Of a stretch of DNA of 64,000 bases, positions 6,491 through 15,615 are shown piece by piece. The stretch comes from Litorivicinus sp. (lineage in GTDB: Bacteria; Pseudomonadota; Gammaproteobacteria; Pseudomonadales; Litorivicinaceae): contig JAGYKJ010000007.1 of assembly GCA_018401755.1 (NCBI GenBank), forward strand, positions 1 through 64,000, read 5' to 3'. Both the position numbers and the translations under genes were made by a program. Every line of letters starts with the position of its first letter. The first letter of the stretch is position 1. The notes under the pieces were generated by a model, which had not been told where the DNA came from, did not search any database, and worked only from the letters and a program-made list of their open reading frames with translations.

Positions 6491-8005
6491 TTAGCCGAGC
6501 TGTTTCGCGTGAATCACCTGCGCCCAATGTTGCGGACCAGTTTTGTGAACGTTGGTGCCTTGTGCATCAACAGCCACCGTAACCGGCATGTCTTCCACGA
6601 CGAACTCATGAATGGCTTCCATTCCCAGTTCGGGGAACGCAACGACGCGTGATTGCTTAATCGCTTGAGAGACCAGATAGGCTGCGCCACCGACAGCCAT
6701 CAGGTAGGCGGCCTTATGTTTTTTGATTGCCTCGACCCCAGATGGTCCGCGCTCTGCCTTGCCGACCATGGCTAACAGCCCGGTTTGACCCAGAATTTGA
6801 TCCGTAAATTTGTCCATCCGCGTGGCTGTTGTTGGTCCCGCTGGACCAACTACCTCATCACGGACTGGACTCACGGGGCCGACGTAGTAGATGACTTTGC
6901 CTTTTAAATCGACTGGTAGGGGCTCGCCACGATCAAGCATGTCGACCATGCGTTTGTGTGCAGCATCTCGTCCAGTCAACAGCGTTCCGTTTAAAAGCAG
7001 TGTTTCACCCGGCTTCCAGGCCTGCACTTCCGCTGGTGTTAGCGTATCTAAATTCACGCGTTTGGCATGGGGTCCCGCTTCCCAAGAAATATCAGGCCAG
7101 TCTTCCAAAGCGGGTGGTGTGAGCACCGCAGGGCCTGTTCCGTCGAGGGTGAAGTGGGTGTGCCGAGTGGCCGCACAATTCGGGATCATCCCCACAGCTT
7201 TGCTGACTGCATGGGTTGGGTAGTCGAGAATTTTCACATCCAAGACGGTTGTCAGGCCGCCCAAACCCTGCGCACCGATCCCAAGCTGATTGACTGCCTC
7301 AAAGATTTCGAGTCGTAGTTCTTCAAGGGCAGAGGCAGGACCGCGTGCTTTCAGGTCATAAATATCAATAGGCTGCATGAGCGATTCCTTCGCCATGACT
7401 AACGCTTTTTCAGCAGTTCCGCCAATGCCAAGTCCCAGCATTCCTGGAGGACACCATCCAGCACCCATGGTGGGAATCGTGTTGACGACCCAGTCCAGAA
7501 CGGAATCGGATGGATTGAGCATCACGAATTTAGATTTGTTTTCAGATCCGCCGCCCTTTGCCGCGATATCCACACTCAAGGTCTCTCCGGGCACTACTTG
7601 GTAATGGATCACTGCGGGCGTGTTATCACGGGTGTTGGTCCGCGCGCCCGCCGGGTCGCGCAGAATGGAGGCACGCAGCACATTATCGGGGTGTGTGTAG
7701 GCACGACGCACACCTTCATTGATCATGTCATCGAGACCCATCGTGGCGTCATCAAAACGGACCTGCATGCCGACTTTGACGAAGACTGTGACAATGCCGG
7801 TGTCCTGACACATAGGGCGATGTCCCATCGCACTCATCCGAGAGTTCACCAAGATCTGCGCCATGGCATCCTTTGCTGCCGGAGACTCCTCACGCAGATA
7901 GGCGTCATGGAGTGCGTGGATAAAATCTGTTGGATGGTAGTAAGAAATAAACTGCAGCGCGTTGAAAACGCTTTCGATGATGTCGTCTTGGCGGATCGAT
8001 GCCAT
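6491..8005 (-). CDS. fumA: Class I (4Fe-4S) fumarate hydratase
   Basis: A 504-residue class I fumarase with fused alpha and beta parts. The three cluster Cys are in MCQDTG (Cys66), GWCPPG (Cys185) and IPNCAATR (Cys277). The C-terminal beta domain carries VGPTTATRMD. It hydrates fumarate to L-malate in the cytoplasm; close relatives act on mesaconate or L-tartrate, so with the neighbouring tartrate-type dehydrogenase a tartrate dehydratase role is a minor alternative. The start at 8005 follows GGAGG, and the upstream extension of the frame has no family similarity. Length fits the short, about 505-residue branch of the family. It lies behind the rhodanese gene on the same strand with 92 bases between. 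Confidence 0.9.
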   Translation of the reverse strand: MASIRQDDIIESVFNALQFISYYHPTDFIHALHDAYLREESPAAKDAMAQILVNSRMSAMGHRPMCQDTGIVTVFVKVGMQVRFDDATMGLDDMINEGVRRAYTHPDNVLRASILRDPAGARTNTRDNTPAVIHYQVVPGETLSVDIAAKGGGSENKSKFVMLNPSDSVLDWVVNTIPTMGAGWCPPGMLGLGIGGTAEKALVMAKESLMQPIDIYDLKARGPASALEELRLEIFEAVNQLGIGAQGLGGLTTVLDVKILDYPTHAVSKAVGMIPNCAATRHTHFTLDGTGPAVLTPPALEDWPDISWEAGPHAKRVNLDTLTPAEVQAWKPGETLLLNGTLLTGRDAAHKRMVDMLDRGEPLPVDLKGKVIYYVGPVSPVRDEVVGPAGPTTATRMDKFTDQILGQTGLLAMVGKAERGPSGVEAIKKHKAAYLMAVGGAAYLVSQAIKQSRVVAFPELGMEAIHEFVVEDMPVTVAVDAQGTNVHKTGPQHWAQVIHAKQLG

Positions 8006-8097
8006 ACAGAGTCCTCCGGGAGCAAGACGTGAAAGTGTATCAGACCCTGATTCGAAAGAACGCCGGTGCGGCATCCCTCTTTGGTGGAGACGCGAGG

Positions 8098-8742
8098 TCA
8101 GGGCGTGGTTGTGGTGAGCCCTACGGTCTGCCAAGCCTGCATGCCGCCTCGATACCATTTCAACTTGTGAGCAGGGTAGCCTAGTCTCAGCAGCGTCTTG
8201 ATGTTGGTTGGGGACTGCCCACACCAGAGTCCGTTGCAATACAGAATCAATGTTTTGGCTTGTGAAAAGTCCCAAAATCCATCGGTTTGCATTGCCCCAA
8301 ACTGCGTTTCAAGTAAATCAGCGATGGTCAAAGGATCGGAGCGGCTTGCATTCAACATTGTCCATGGAACATTAATGGCGCCGGGAATCATGCCTCGAGC
8401 GACCCAGTCGGGCGTTCGCGAATCAATTAAAATGATGGAGTCATCGCCTGCGTTGATGCGTTCAAGCATGTCGAGGACTTCCAGTTCACCAATCGTCTCG
8501 ACCCCGGGCGCTATATGCATGGGCTGGATACAGAAGGGTGGGCAGGGTCGCGAGGTGAGTGCAAAATCAGGATCAATCGTTGCGGTATGATCGGGGTTGC
8601 GATGGATTATGATTGTCTGTCCCTGATGGTCAGCCTCAACGTCCATTCGATCGGGTGTGATCCCGACCGGCTTCTCTTCTGCCATCAGTGCGGCTGAGCA
8701 GAGCGTGAGGACAAGCGTCACGCCGCGTGTGAAGATTCTCAT
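8098..8742 (-). CDS. Periplasmic rhodanese-domain protein
   Basis: A 214-residue protein with a cleavable signal peptide (about 1-21, ending ALMAEE) and a rhodanese domain from about 85. Typical marks are LIDSRTP (107-111), the MIPGAINVPW loop, and the active-site loop starting at Cys169 (YCNGLWCGQS). Extra Cys residues at 67 and 71 (RPCPPFC) precede the domain. Rhodaneses carry sulfur as a persulfide on the active Cys; exported ones are linked to envelope sulfur or cyanide chemistry. The start is set by GGAGG six bases before ATG 8742. Substrate unknown. Confidence 0.82.
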   Translation of the reverse strand: MRIFTRGVTLVLTLCSAALMAEEKPVGITPDRMDVEADHQGQTIIIHRNPDHTATIDPDFALTSRPCPPFCIQPMHIAPGVETIGELEVLDMLERINAGDDSIILIDSRTPDWVARGMIPGAINVPWTMLNASRSDPLTIADLLETQFGAMQTDGFWDFSQAKTLILYCNGLWCGQSPTNIKTLLRLGYPAHKLKWYRGGMQAWQTVGLTTTTP

Positions 8743-8887
8743 TGGTTCCTCCATGAGCCAGTGTGTTGACTGGTTTATAGCATGGTCACCTTCATGATTT
8801 CTTCATCGTTTTTCCCCGATGTCTTCCTTCTTGATCTGAGCAAACACGTTTCAATAGGACTCCCAATCATTGATACGGAGTCTCAAT

Positions 8888-9643
8888 ATGAAACATCTTC
8901 TCTACGTTGTTGCCTGCTCAACCGCCTTAATCGGCAGCGCCCATGCCGAGAGCGTCTCGGATCGCTTACCAGAACATATCGGCTTTGGGTCGGGCGCACT
9001 TCTGGGTGCCGTCATTGCAGGTCCGGTGGGTGCGATTGTTGCCAGTACCATTGGTGTCATGATGGGCCACGATGTTCTCCAAGATCGTGCGCTAGTCGCT
9101 GAACAATCGAAACGTACCGAGGCAGAGTCTGAACAAACCCTCGCGTATCAGGCGCGTGATCGCGCTGTGGCACAACTCAAGGCAGAAACGATCGCACTTC
9201 AACGGTCCCAAGCCGATGTCCGGGCGACGCAGCAACAACTGCAGGCGATACAGCAGGTTCTGGAAGCGGTCTCAATTCCAGTGTACTTCGACCTCGACTC
9301 AGCCACTGCACATGCACGGCATGAGGCGACCTTAGCCGCTTTGGCGGATGCACTCAGTGCTGTTTCGACACTGCGACTCGAGTTGACTGGCTATGCCGAT
9401 ACATCTGGTTCCAGCGCATACAACCAGACGCTCAGTGACGCGCGTGCGGCGAGTATTGGTGAATTCCTCATTGGGTCGGGTTTAGATCTGGGACGGATTC
9501 AGATGGAGGGACGCGGCGAAGCGACCATAGCTCCCTTTGATCCCATCACTTCAGCAGTTGATCGTCGCGTTGAGATTCAATTTCGTTTTGATGCCACTGA
9601 GCGAGGAGTGCAGTCTGATGAAAGTCTTTATTCCATTCGATAA
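8888..9643 (+). CDS. pdsO: PdsO-like OmpA-family envelope protein
   Basis: A 251-residue exported protein: signal peptide 1-19, a glycine-zipper membrane segment about 32-62 (ALLGAVIAGPVGAIVAS), a helical coiled-coil stretch about 70-130 rich in Gln, Ala and Arg, then a C-terminal OmpA peptidoglycan-binding domain (VYFDLDS, LTGYADTSGS, NQTLSDARAASI, EGRGE, DRRVEIQF). This architecture followed by a response regulator and a large histidine kinase matches PdsO of the proteobacterial dedicated sortase system. A weak CGGAG site precedes ATG 8888. It is the first gene of a tight run to 12374. Confidence 0.75.
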   Translation: MKHLLYVVACSTALIGSAHAESVSDRLPEHIGFGSGALLGAVIAGPVGAIVASTIGVMMGHDVLQDRALVAEQSKRTEAESEQTLAYQARDRAVAQLKAETIALQRSQADVRATQQQLQAIQQVLEAVSIPVYFDLDSATAHARHEATLAALADALSAVSTLRLELTGYADTSGSSAYNQTLSDARAASIGEFLIGSGLDLGRIQMEGRGEATIAPFDPITSAVDRRVEIQFRFDATERGVQSDESLYSIR

Positions 9644-9857
9644 TTCAGAAGATCTCGGGTGTGCGGGTGCACACCCTCCCTTGGTGCCCTTTGATATTCA
9701 TGCGATGCGCGTGGTGCGTATCCAAACAGTTGGAGAGTCGACAGATGGCGTTGCAGAGATTGTCCTCGAAGTGGAGCGGGATCACCCCGAATATCATCAA
9801 TCGCATCGAAAAACGCGGTATGGTGGCGCTCCGAGCGCGCGAACAATTGACTTTTGA
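9618..9857 (+). CDS. Small protein between pdsO and pdsR
   Basis: A 79-residue frame starting MKVFIPFDN. It overlaps the end of the OmpA-type gene by 26 bases and stops 16 bases before the response regulator, so it fills the operon gap exactly. GAGGAG lies nine bases before its ATG. The sequence is acidic and His-containing, with no signal peptide or membrane segment (PFDIHAMRVVRIQ, ERDHPEYHQSHR). I do not recognise the family. The fit to the operon is the main support. Confidence 0.5.
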   Translation: MKVFIPFDNSEDLGCAGAHPPLVPFDIHAMRVVRIQTVGESTDGVAEIVLEVERDHPEYHQSHRKTRYGGAPSARTIDF

Positions 9858-9873
9858 GTGGACTGGGGGTGCG

Positions 9874-10569
9874 ATGAACGCACGGATTGTGGTGGTTGAA
9901 GACGATGTGGATCAACTGACCAATTACAGCTATGCCCTGCAAAAAAAGGGATTCCAAGTCTCCAGCTACGAAACCCTCGAAGAGGTGCATCTCCATCTGA
10001 GTCAAACCCCCAGTTTGGCCCTGCTGGATGTGCATTTAGGCCATGATCCCGACGCTGGTTTTGGCTTGTGTCAGTGGTTGCTTGATCGTTATCCAGGGTT
10101 ACCAGTGATTTTTCTGACCAGTCGTCACGAAGAAATCGATCAGATTTTTGGACTACGATTGGGTGCGTGGGATTATCTCACCAAACCGATTTCGACCGCC
10201 TTATTAGTCGAGAAGGTGGCGGCAGTTCTCAAACGCGTCAATGACGCACGACGTCCTGGTGTCGAAGACTTACTTGAGGCTGGTCCGCTGCTCATCGATG
10301 TGGCGAAGGCGAAGGTCTTTTGGCGAGATTTACCAGTGACATTAACGGTGACAGAGCTGTCCATTCTCGAGGCGCTTGTCCGTGCTGATGGTGCAGTCTT
10401 GAGCTTTGATCAATTGGCTGAACGGACCCGTCAATCGGTGGTTACGAACAATACGCTGAGTACCCACATCAAGCACATTCGTCAGAAAATAAAACGCTTA
10501 GATCCCACCTTTGACGCGCTTGTCAGTGTGTATGGAAGTGGCTATCAGTGGGACCTCCCGCCGGAATGA
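9874..10569 (+). CDS. pdsR: PdsR-like OmpR-family response regulator
   Basis: A 231-residue two-domain regulator. The receiver domain spans 1-120 with the acidic pocket (VVVEDD), phosphorylated Asp52 (LLDVHLG) and Lys104 (YLTKP). A winged-helix DNA-binding domain covers about 130-231 (LTVTELSILEALV, NTLSTHIKHIRQKIK, VYGSGYQW). It should be phosphorylated by the kinase encoded next, whose ATG overlaps this stop. The start is set at MNARIVVVED; the longer frame upstream adds unrelated residues. In the sortase systems this pair controls the sortase and its target, but neither is visible here. Confidence 0.85.
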   Translation: MNARIVVVEDDVDQLTNYSYALQKKGFQVSSYETLEEVHLHLSQTPSLALLDVHLGHDPDAGFGLCQWLLDRYPGLPVIFLTSRHEEIDQIFGLRLGAWDYLTKPISTALLVEKVAAVLKRVNDARRPGVEDLLEAGPLLIDVAKAKVFWRDLPVTLTVTELSILEALVRADGAVLSFDQLAERTRQSVVTNNTLSTHIKHIRQKIKRLDPTFDALVSVYGSGYQWDLPPE

Positions 10570-12374
10570 GATGGTCTTTGCGTGCCAAGCTGTTTGTGTT
10601 TGTGCCAGTCCTTGCCGTTCTTCCATGGCTTGGATGGCATACCCTCGAGCGGCTTCAGTTGTTTGCAATTCGCGCACAAACTGAGGCCTTGGCGGTGCTT
10701 GCCGATACCTTGGCCCAAGAGCTCTCGACCCAACCCCTTGGGCCTTGGATGCTGAAGCCGCAGATCTCTGGGAGTCCACCGGCGATTGCCAGTCAAGCGC
10801 CTGTATTGGATGGTTTCTTAGATGACTGGCCAGTGATGGATTCCATTCCCTTAAGCCAGATTGCAACGCTTCGGGTCGCTCAGCGAGCTGACCAACTCTA
10901 TCTCGCGATCGATATTCGCGACAGTACGCGCCGATATCGGCGCCCCGACTCTGAAGGATTGTCGGATCGATTGGTCCTGACTCTTTTAAAGCCGACGGGT
11001 GATGACGTCATTCTGATTGCCCCAGAGGGGCCTGGCCAATGGGCTCTCAACCGATCTGGTCGAGGACGTGCACCGGAATCATCCATGGTTGGGTATTGGT
11101 GGGAATTGGCAGAGGGTTATCGCTTTGAAGGGCGTCTAAATGCTGCGCGTCTTGTGGGCGCCACTGGGTGGGTCCTTTCAGTGATCGATGCCACTGGAGA
11201 CGACATCCTCACACGATCCTATGCGTTGCCCGTTGCACCCTTACACCCGGTGATTCAGGCACGGGCAGAGGCCTTTGCATCTGAGGCTCGGCAAGTGCTT
11301 GTCCATGGACGTGATGGACATCTCTTGGCGATGACTGCGTCCTTGACAGGCACTCCAGACTTGCAAGCGAAGCAGGTGATTCTGTCAGCGACACAGGCCA
11401 TGGGGACGGTCACGATTCAGGCACGTGCAGATCAGGTTGTGAGCTCTGCGAGTCGCGCGTTGATTCAGTTGGCGTGGCAAACGATGGCTGTTTTGGTGGT
11501 TCTGCTGATCGGGTTATCACTGTATGCGGGACGTTTGACTGAACGGATTGGCCGATTGGGTCGAGAGCTTCGAGCGCAGTTGGATGCGCGCGGTCGACTG
11601 GCTGAATCGCACCCCTTAAGTGCACTGACTGCGACTGATGAGATTGGTGATTTAGCGCGGGATATCGCGAAGGTGATGAGTGACTTGAGGCGGTATACCC
11701 AGTTTCTTGAACGCATCCCGCGCACCTTGCGTCACGAGCTCAGTAATCCGATGAGTACGGTCCAGACATCGCTTGAACTCTTGGCCGATGAACAGGATCC
11801 AGCGCAACAAGCTCGCCTGAGAGCGGCTGCCGAGCGCGGAATCGCGAAGCTCGACAGCACCCTGTCTCGGGTGACGGAGGCGGTCAGTCTAGAAGATGCG
11901 CTCCGGGAAGATGTGCTCTATCCAGTCGATTTGACCAAACTGTTGGACGACTATGTTCAGGTGCAGCGCGAACAACATCCACGTGTGCAATGGCGCCTCG
12001 ATGTTCCACAAACCGCTGTGATGGTCATGGCGCATTCGCTGCGTCTTGAGCAGTTACTTGATAAGTTGGTTGATAATGCATTGGATTACACCCCGGATCA
12101 GGGCCGGATTTGGCTAAAGTTGCGCGATCATCTGACATCAGTGACCTTGTCCATCGAAAACGAGGGCCCCAAGGAGTTGGTCGGCGCGGCCGATGAGCTA
12201 TTTCAGCTGTTTTCCAGCGCGCGTCATGATGCCAGTGGCGCGCATCTGGGTCTTGGCCTCTACATTGTGCGAACCATTGCTGAAGCTTTTGAAGCAACCC
12301 CACACATCGAGTCGACAGCACGCGGTGTGTTAGTCACGATACAGGGATTCAAACCTGCATCAGGGAGTCGATAA
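10566..12374 (+). CDS. pdsS: PdsS-like sensor histidine kinase
   Basis: A 602-residue membrane kinase. TM1 is about 8-27, a large periplasmic region 28-300 contains a carbohydrate-binding-module-9-like fold (about 78-215, starting VLDGFLDDWP), TM2 is about 303-322, then a HAMP linker, a HisKA domain with His390 (RTLRHELSNPMS), and a HATPase domain (KLVDNALDYTP, HLGLGLYIVRT). An LDGxLDDW-type sensor region agrees with my recollection of the dedicated sortase-system kinase. It starts at ATGA overlapping the regulator stop, which gives a fixed kinase:regulator ratio. The signal sensed is unknown. Confidence 0.83.
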   Translation: MRWSLRAKLFVFVPVLAVLPWLGWHTLERLQLFAIRAQTEALAVLADTLAQELSTQPLGPWMLKPQISGSPPAIASQAPVLDGFLDDWPVMDSIPLSQIATLRVAQRADQLYLAIDIRDSTRRYRRPDSEGLSDRLVLTLLKPTGDDVILIAPEGPGQWALNRSGRGRAPESSMVGYWWELAEGYRFEGRLNAARLVGATGWVLSVIDATGDDILTRSYALPVAPLHPVIQARAEAFASEARQVLVHGRDGHLLAMTASLTGTPDLQAKQVILSATQAMGTVTIQARADQVVSSASRALIQLAWQTMAVLVVLLIGLSLYAGRLTERIGRLGRELRAQLDARGRLAESHPLSALTATDEIGDLARDIAKVMSDLRRYTQFLERIPRTLRHELSNPMSTVQTSLELLADEQDPAQQARLRAAAERGIAKLDSTLSRVTEAVSLEDALREDVLYPVDLTKLLDDYVQVQREQHPRVQWRLDVPQTAVMVMAHSLRLEQLLDKLVDNALDYTPDQGRIWLKLRDHLTSVTLSIENEGPKELVGAADELFQLFSSARHDASGAHLGLGLYIVRTIAEAFEATPHIESTARGVLVTIQGFKPASGSR

Positions 12375-13172
12375 ATGCAGTTGAGTTGTTTGCAGTACAC
12401 AGCCGAACCCGATCTTGAACAAACTTGGGCACGAATCGAGCCGTTATTGATGATGGCGGCATTGACCGGTCCAGACCTCGTGTTATTGCCTGAGTGCGCC
12501 CTATTTTTGTCGGCGGATCAAGCAGTAAGTCGGGCGGCCGCGATTGATCTGGACCATCCAACTCTTCAGTTGCTGCGGCAATGGGCAGATGATCATTCGA
12601 CCTGGGTTGTGGTGGGTTCCGTCATCTATCGTGACGGTGCGCAGGTGATGAATCGCATGTTGGTGTTCAATCGTGAGGGAGCCTTGGTCCAGCACTATGA
12701 CAAAATCCACATGTTCGATGTAGTGCTTGGAAACGGCGAGAGCTATCGAGAAAGCGCGTTATTTACGCCGGGATCTGCTCCCGCCATGGTTGAGATTGAG
12801 GGCTGGACGGTCGGTTTATCGATTTGTTTTGACTTACGCTTCCCTAAGTTATACCGGTATTACGCGAAGGCAGGATGTGATCTGATTCTTGCGCCTTCGG
12901 CATTTACACAGACGACTGGAGCGGTGCATTGGCAGTTACTCAACCAAGCCCGTGCTGTTGAAAATGGGTGCTTTGTGGCATCGGCAAACCAGTGTGGGGT
13001 GAATCAGCATGGCCGCGCTACCTTTGGGCATAGTCAGATCACCTCGCCTTGGGGTGAGATTCTGGCGCAAGCCGGTCCATCAGCGACGCTTGTATCAGCC
13101 ACTCTGGATCGGGCCGCAGTGGCTGAGGCCCGTCGCAAAATACCAGTACTGCCTCAGGATCGGGATTTTTAA
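12375..13172 (+). CDS. Nitrilase-superfamily amidohydrolase
   Basis: A 265-residue carbon-nitrogen hydrolase with the full Glu-Lys-Cys triad: Glu40 (LLPECAL), Lys110 (YDKIHMFDV) and Cys151 (LSICFDLRFP). The KIHMFDV and CFDLRFP motifs are those of the Nit1/Nit2 and omega-amidase group, which hydrolyse deaminated glutathione or 2-oxoacid amides (alpha-ketoglutaramate, alpha-ketosuccinamate). Cytoplasmic. Its ATG directly follows the kinase stop, so it is probably co-transcribed by read-through, although the functional link to the sortase-type module is unclear. YafV-like or deaminated-glutathione amidase are the likeliest roles. Confidence 0.85.
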   Translation: MQLSCLQYTAEPDLEQTWARIEPLLMMAALTGPDLVLLPECALFLSADQAVSRAAAIDLDHPTLQLLRQWADDHSTWVVVGSVIYRDGAQVMNRMLVFNREGALVQHYDKIHMFDVVLGNGESYRESALFTPGSAPAMVEIEGWTVGLSICFDLRFPKLYRYYAKAGCDLILAPSAFTQTTGAVHWQLLNQARAVENGCFVASANQCGVNQHGRATFGHSQITSPWGEILAQAGPSATLVSATLDRAAVAEARRKIPVLPQDRDF

Positions 13173-13190
13173 CCACCCCTGGTCCTTAAA

Positions 13191-13784
13191 TCAGGGGGCT
13201 GGATAGGGTGTTGCCTCGACCGACGGACGTTGTTTGAAGGTTTGGTACCACTGCTCCACACGCGGTGCGATGGTCGTCCAATCACGTTCAGGGATCCGCA
13301 CCAGTAGCCACTCATAGGCAGAGAGCAGTGCGATCGTGGCCAATGAAACTTCAGACTCAAGCCCGTCCCAAGTTGCTTCGATATGCTGCAATGTGCGTTC
13401 AATTTTGCCCATCTGAAGTGCCACGCCTGCTTGATTTGGGGGCGTTTCAGTGATGGCTTTCCGAAGCGTTGAGGCGGCATCACTGAGTCCATTGAGCATG
13501 GAGAGGCGTGTTTTTGACTGCCAACGGTCCAAGCCAGTCGATAACATCCATTCGGGGCGGTAGGTCTCAACCAGATATTCAGCGATGACTTGGGAGTCGT
13601 ACAACACCACATCACCATTTCGAAATGTGGGTACTTTCCCGAGCGGATTGAACTGCCAGAGATAGTCACTGGATTCACGCGGGGCAACGACTGTGATTGT
13701 CATCTGATCCGCTAACCCAAATTCATGCGCAAGGATGCGCACTTTGCGCGCATAACCAGACGATAGGGAGCAAATTAATTCCAT
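13191..13784 (-). CDS. Glutathione S-transferase family protein
   Basis: A 197-residue GST. The N-terminal thioredoxin-like domain has SSGYARKVRILAHEFGL with the Ser that activates glutathione, NPLGKVPTF with the cis-Pro, and the glutathione gamma-glutamyl motif YDSQVIAEYL. The helical C-terminal domain follows. Cytoplasmic. Substrate unknown; in catabolic regions such GSTs serve detoxification or isomerisation. It converges on the amidase gene with only 18 bases between stops, where a CCCCTG/CAGGGG dyad at 13176-13197 might serve both strands. Confidence 0.85.
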   Translation of the reverse strand: MELICSLSSGYARKVRILAHEFGLADQMTITVVAPRESSDYLWQFNPLGKVPTFRNGDVVLYDSQVIAEYLVETYRPEWMLSTGLDRWQSKTRLSMLNGLSDAASTLRKAITETPPNQAGVALQMGKIERTLQHIEATWDGLESEVSLATIALLSAYEWLLVRIPERDWTTIAPRVEQWYQTFKQRPSVEATPYPAP

Positions 13785-14008
13785 ATGCGACTCTCCACGG
13801 CGATTGCTGTGATCGTTGGGACAACCTGCGCCATCAAGTGTCCAGCCTCATTAAAAAACGTTCGGCAGGACAATGCGATAGCTGGACTTAGACGACTCTT
13901 CTTTGGGGTCCATTGCGGATTGCTTTGGATCATCTGGCGGGAGGCCATAGTAATCGAGTCGCCCCTTGTGCAGTCTAGGGTAAAGCAAGGACTGGGATAG
14001 GAAAACAG

Positions 14009-15571
14009 ATGGCGACTGTGTTTGAAGACGAGATCATCGGCGCGATGGCGCGTGGCATTGTCGATGACATGCAAGCAGGTTTGTTTCGGTCTGGGTATTC
14101 GTCGATTATTCGTGAAAGTCATGATGCGAGTTGCGCCATTCTTTTAGCCGATGGTGCTTTGGGCGCACAAAAGGTGGTGTTACCGATTCACGTGGGGGCC
14201 TTCCCCGCCGTTGTATCCGGACTCCTGAAACGGTTTCCAGCAGCATCGATCCAACCGGGTGATTGCTTTCTGACAAACTCGCCCTGGGAAGGTGGCAGTC
14301 CCCATAACCCAGATTTTGCGGTTGTTGCACCTGTTTTTTTTCAAGACGAGTTAGTCGCGTTTACCGCCAGTATTGCGCATAAGTCGGACATTGGTGGGGC
14401 GGTTCCGGGAAGTTGTCCAGCCACTGCCAGAGATATGTATGCAGAAGGTTTGCATATCCCCCCGGTTCGATTGTATCGGGATGGGACTCCGAACCCGGAA
14501 GTGGTCACCTTGATCGCTGGAAACAGTCGCAGTGCGCCAATCGTGATGGGTGATCTCATGGGTCAAGCTGGGATTTGCATACAAGGTGCAGTGCGGGTTG
14601 CTGAGCTCTTTGAGCGTTTTGGAAAGCAGCATGCGCTCTCTAGTTTTGCAGCGGGTCGTAGGCGCACCGAGCAGACGATTCGGCAAGCTTTGAGTCAAAT
14701 ACCCGACTTTACGGGCTCCGCTGAGCGATGGATGGATAATGACGGCATCACGCTGGATCGACCAATCGCGATTCGCGTGCAGGTGCAAAAGACCGGTGAT
14801 CAGATCGCGTTTGATTTCACCGAGACGGACCCGCAGGGCGCAGGTCCAATCAATATTCGGCCACATCTTCTGAATGCATGTTGTGCGTATGTGATGGTCG
14901 CCATTGCGGATTCGACGCTGGCAATCAATCAAGGCGTGATGGATGCATTTACGGTCAAAACGAAGCTGGGAACGATCGTGGATCCGCATTTCCCAGCGCC
15001 GGTCAACAGTTATAACACCGCCATGCATGCGGTGATTGAGGCGATCTTCGCGGCGATGGGTGAAGTCGTACCCAGCCTTGCACGTGCAGATGGTGGCGGC
15101 GGTCGAGCGCTTACGTTTGCCCATCAAGCCGATGGTAAAACATTGATTCAGTATGAATTATTCGCGGGTGGGACTGGTGCCATGCGTGACTATCAAGGGC
15201 AAACAGCCTGTCATTGTAACCAGACGAACGGGAAAGTCGGATCGCTCGAAATGATTGAGACTGAGTTCCCAATCCGGGTCGAGGAGTTTTCCGTTAAACG
15301 TGATTCGGGTGGGCTCGGTGAGTTCCGCGGTGGTCACGGGTTCCGTCGGCGGTATCGTTTGCTCGAGGGTCAGGCGTCAATCACGTTGCGATCGTCGAAG
15401 CATCAGGTCGCGCCTCAGGGCGCAGTCGGCGGACAGCCAGGCCAGCCAGGGCATTGTGAAGTGAGTTTAGGTGGCCAGCGACGTGTCTTGGCTACTATGG
15501 AATCAGGCGTTGTTATTCATCCGAATGACACACTGGTGATTGAAACCCCCGGAGGGGGCGGGTTCGGCTAG
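14009..15571 (+). CDS. HyuB-type hydantoinase/oxoprolinase subunit
   Basis: A 520-residue HyuB/N-methylhydantoinase B family protein. It keeps the family blocks RESHDASCAILLADG, SIQPGDCFLTNSPWEGG, HKSDIGGAVPGS and the C-terminal GGxGxFRGGHGFRRRY and TPGGGGFG. Members form ATP-dependent amide- or lactam-ring hydrolases or acetone/acetophenone carboxylases with a HyuA partner. No hyuA is next to it or elsewhere in the window, so the partner must be encoded elsewhere or the protein acts alone. AGGA precedes ATG 14009. The TRAP transporter genes follow on the same strand, suggesting import of its substrate. Confidence 0.85.
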   Translation: MATVFEDEIIGAMARGIVDDMQAGLFRSGYSSIIRESHDASCAILLADGALGAQKVVLPIHVGAFPAVVSGLLKRFPAASIQPGDCFLTNSPWEGGSPHNPDFAVVAPVFFQDELVAFTASIAHKSDIGGAVPGSCPATARDMYAEGLHIPPVRLYRDGTPNPEVVTLIAGNSRSAPIVMGDLMGQAGICIQGAVRVAELFERFGKQHALSSFAAGRRRTEQTIRQALSQIPDFTGSAERWMDNDGITLDRPIAIRVQVQKTGDQIAFDFTETDPQGAGPINIRPHLLNACCAYVMVAIADSTLAINQGVMDAFTVKTKLGTIVDPHFPAPVNSYNTAMHAVIEAIFAAMGEVVPSLARADGGGGRALTFAHQADGKTLIQYELFAGGTGAMRDYQGQTACHCNQTNGKVGSLEMIETEFPIRVEEFSVKRDSGGLGEFRGGHGFRRRYRLLEGQASITLRSSKHQVAPQGAVGGQPGQPGHCEVSLGGQRRVLATMESGVVIHPNDTLVIETPGGGGFG

Positions 15572-15615
15572 CACTGACATTGCCTAGTCGAACATAACAA
15601 TAAAAGGAGACTTGT

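Noticed and set aside
14351-15127. Minus-strand frame of 258 codons
   Set aside because: It lies inside the well-supported HyuB gene and has His/Arg-rich shadow composition and no start signal.
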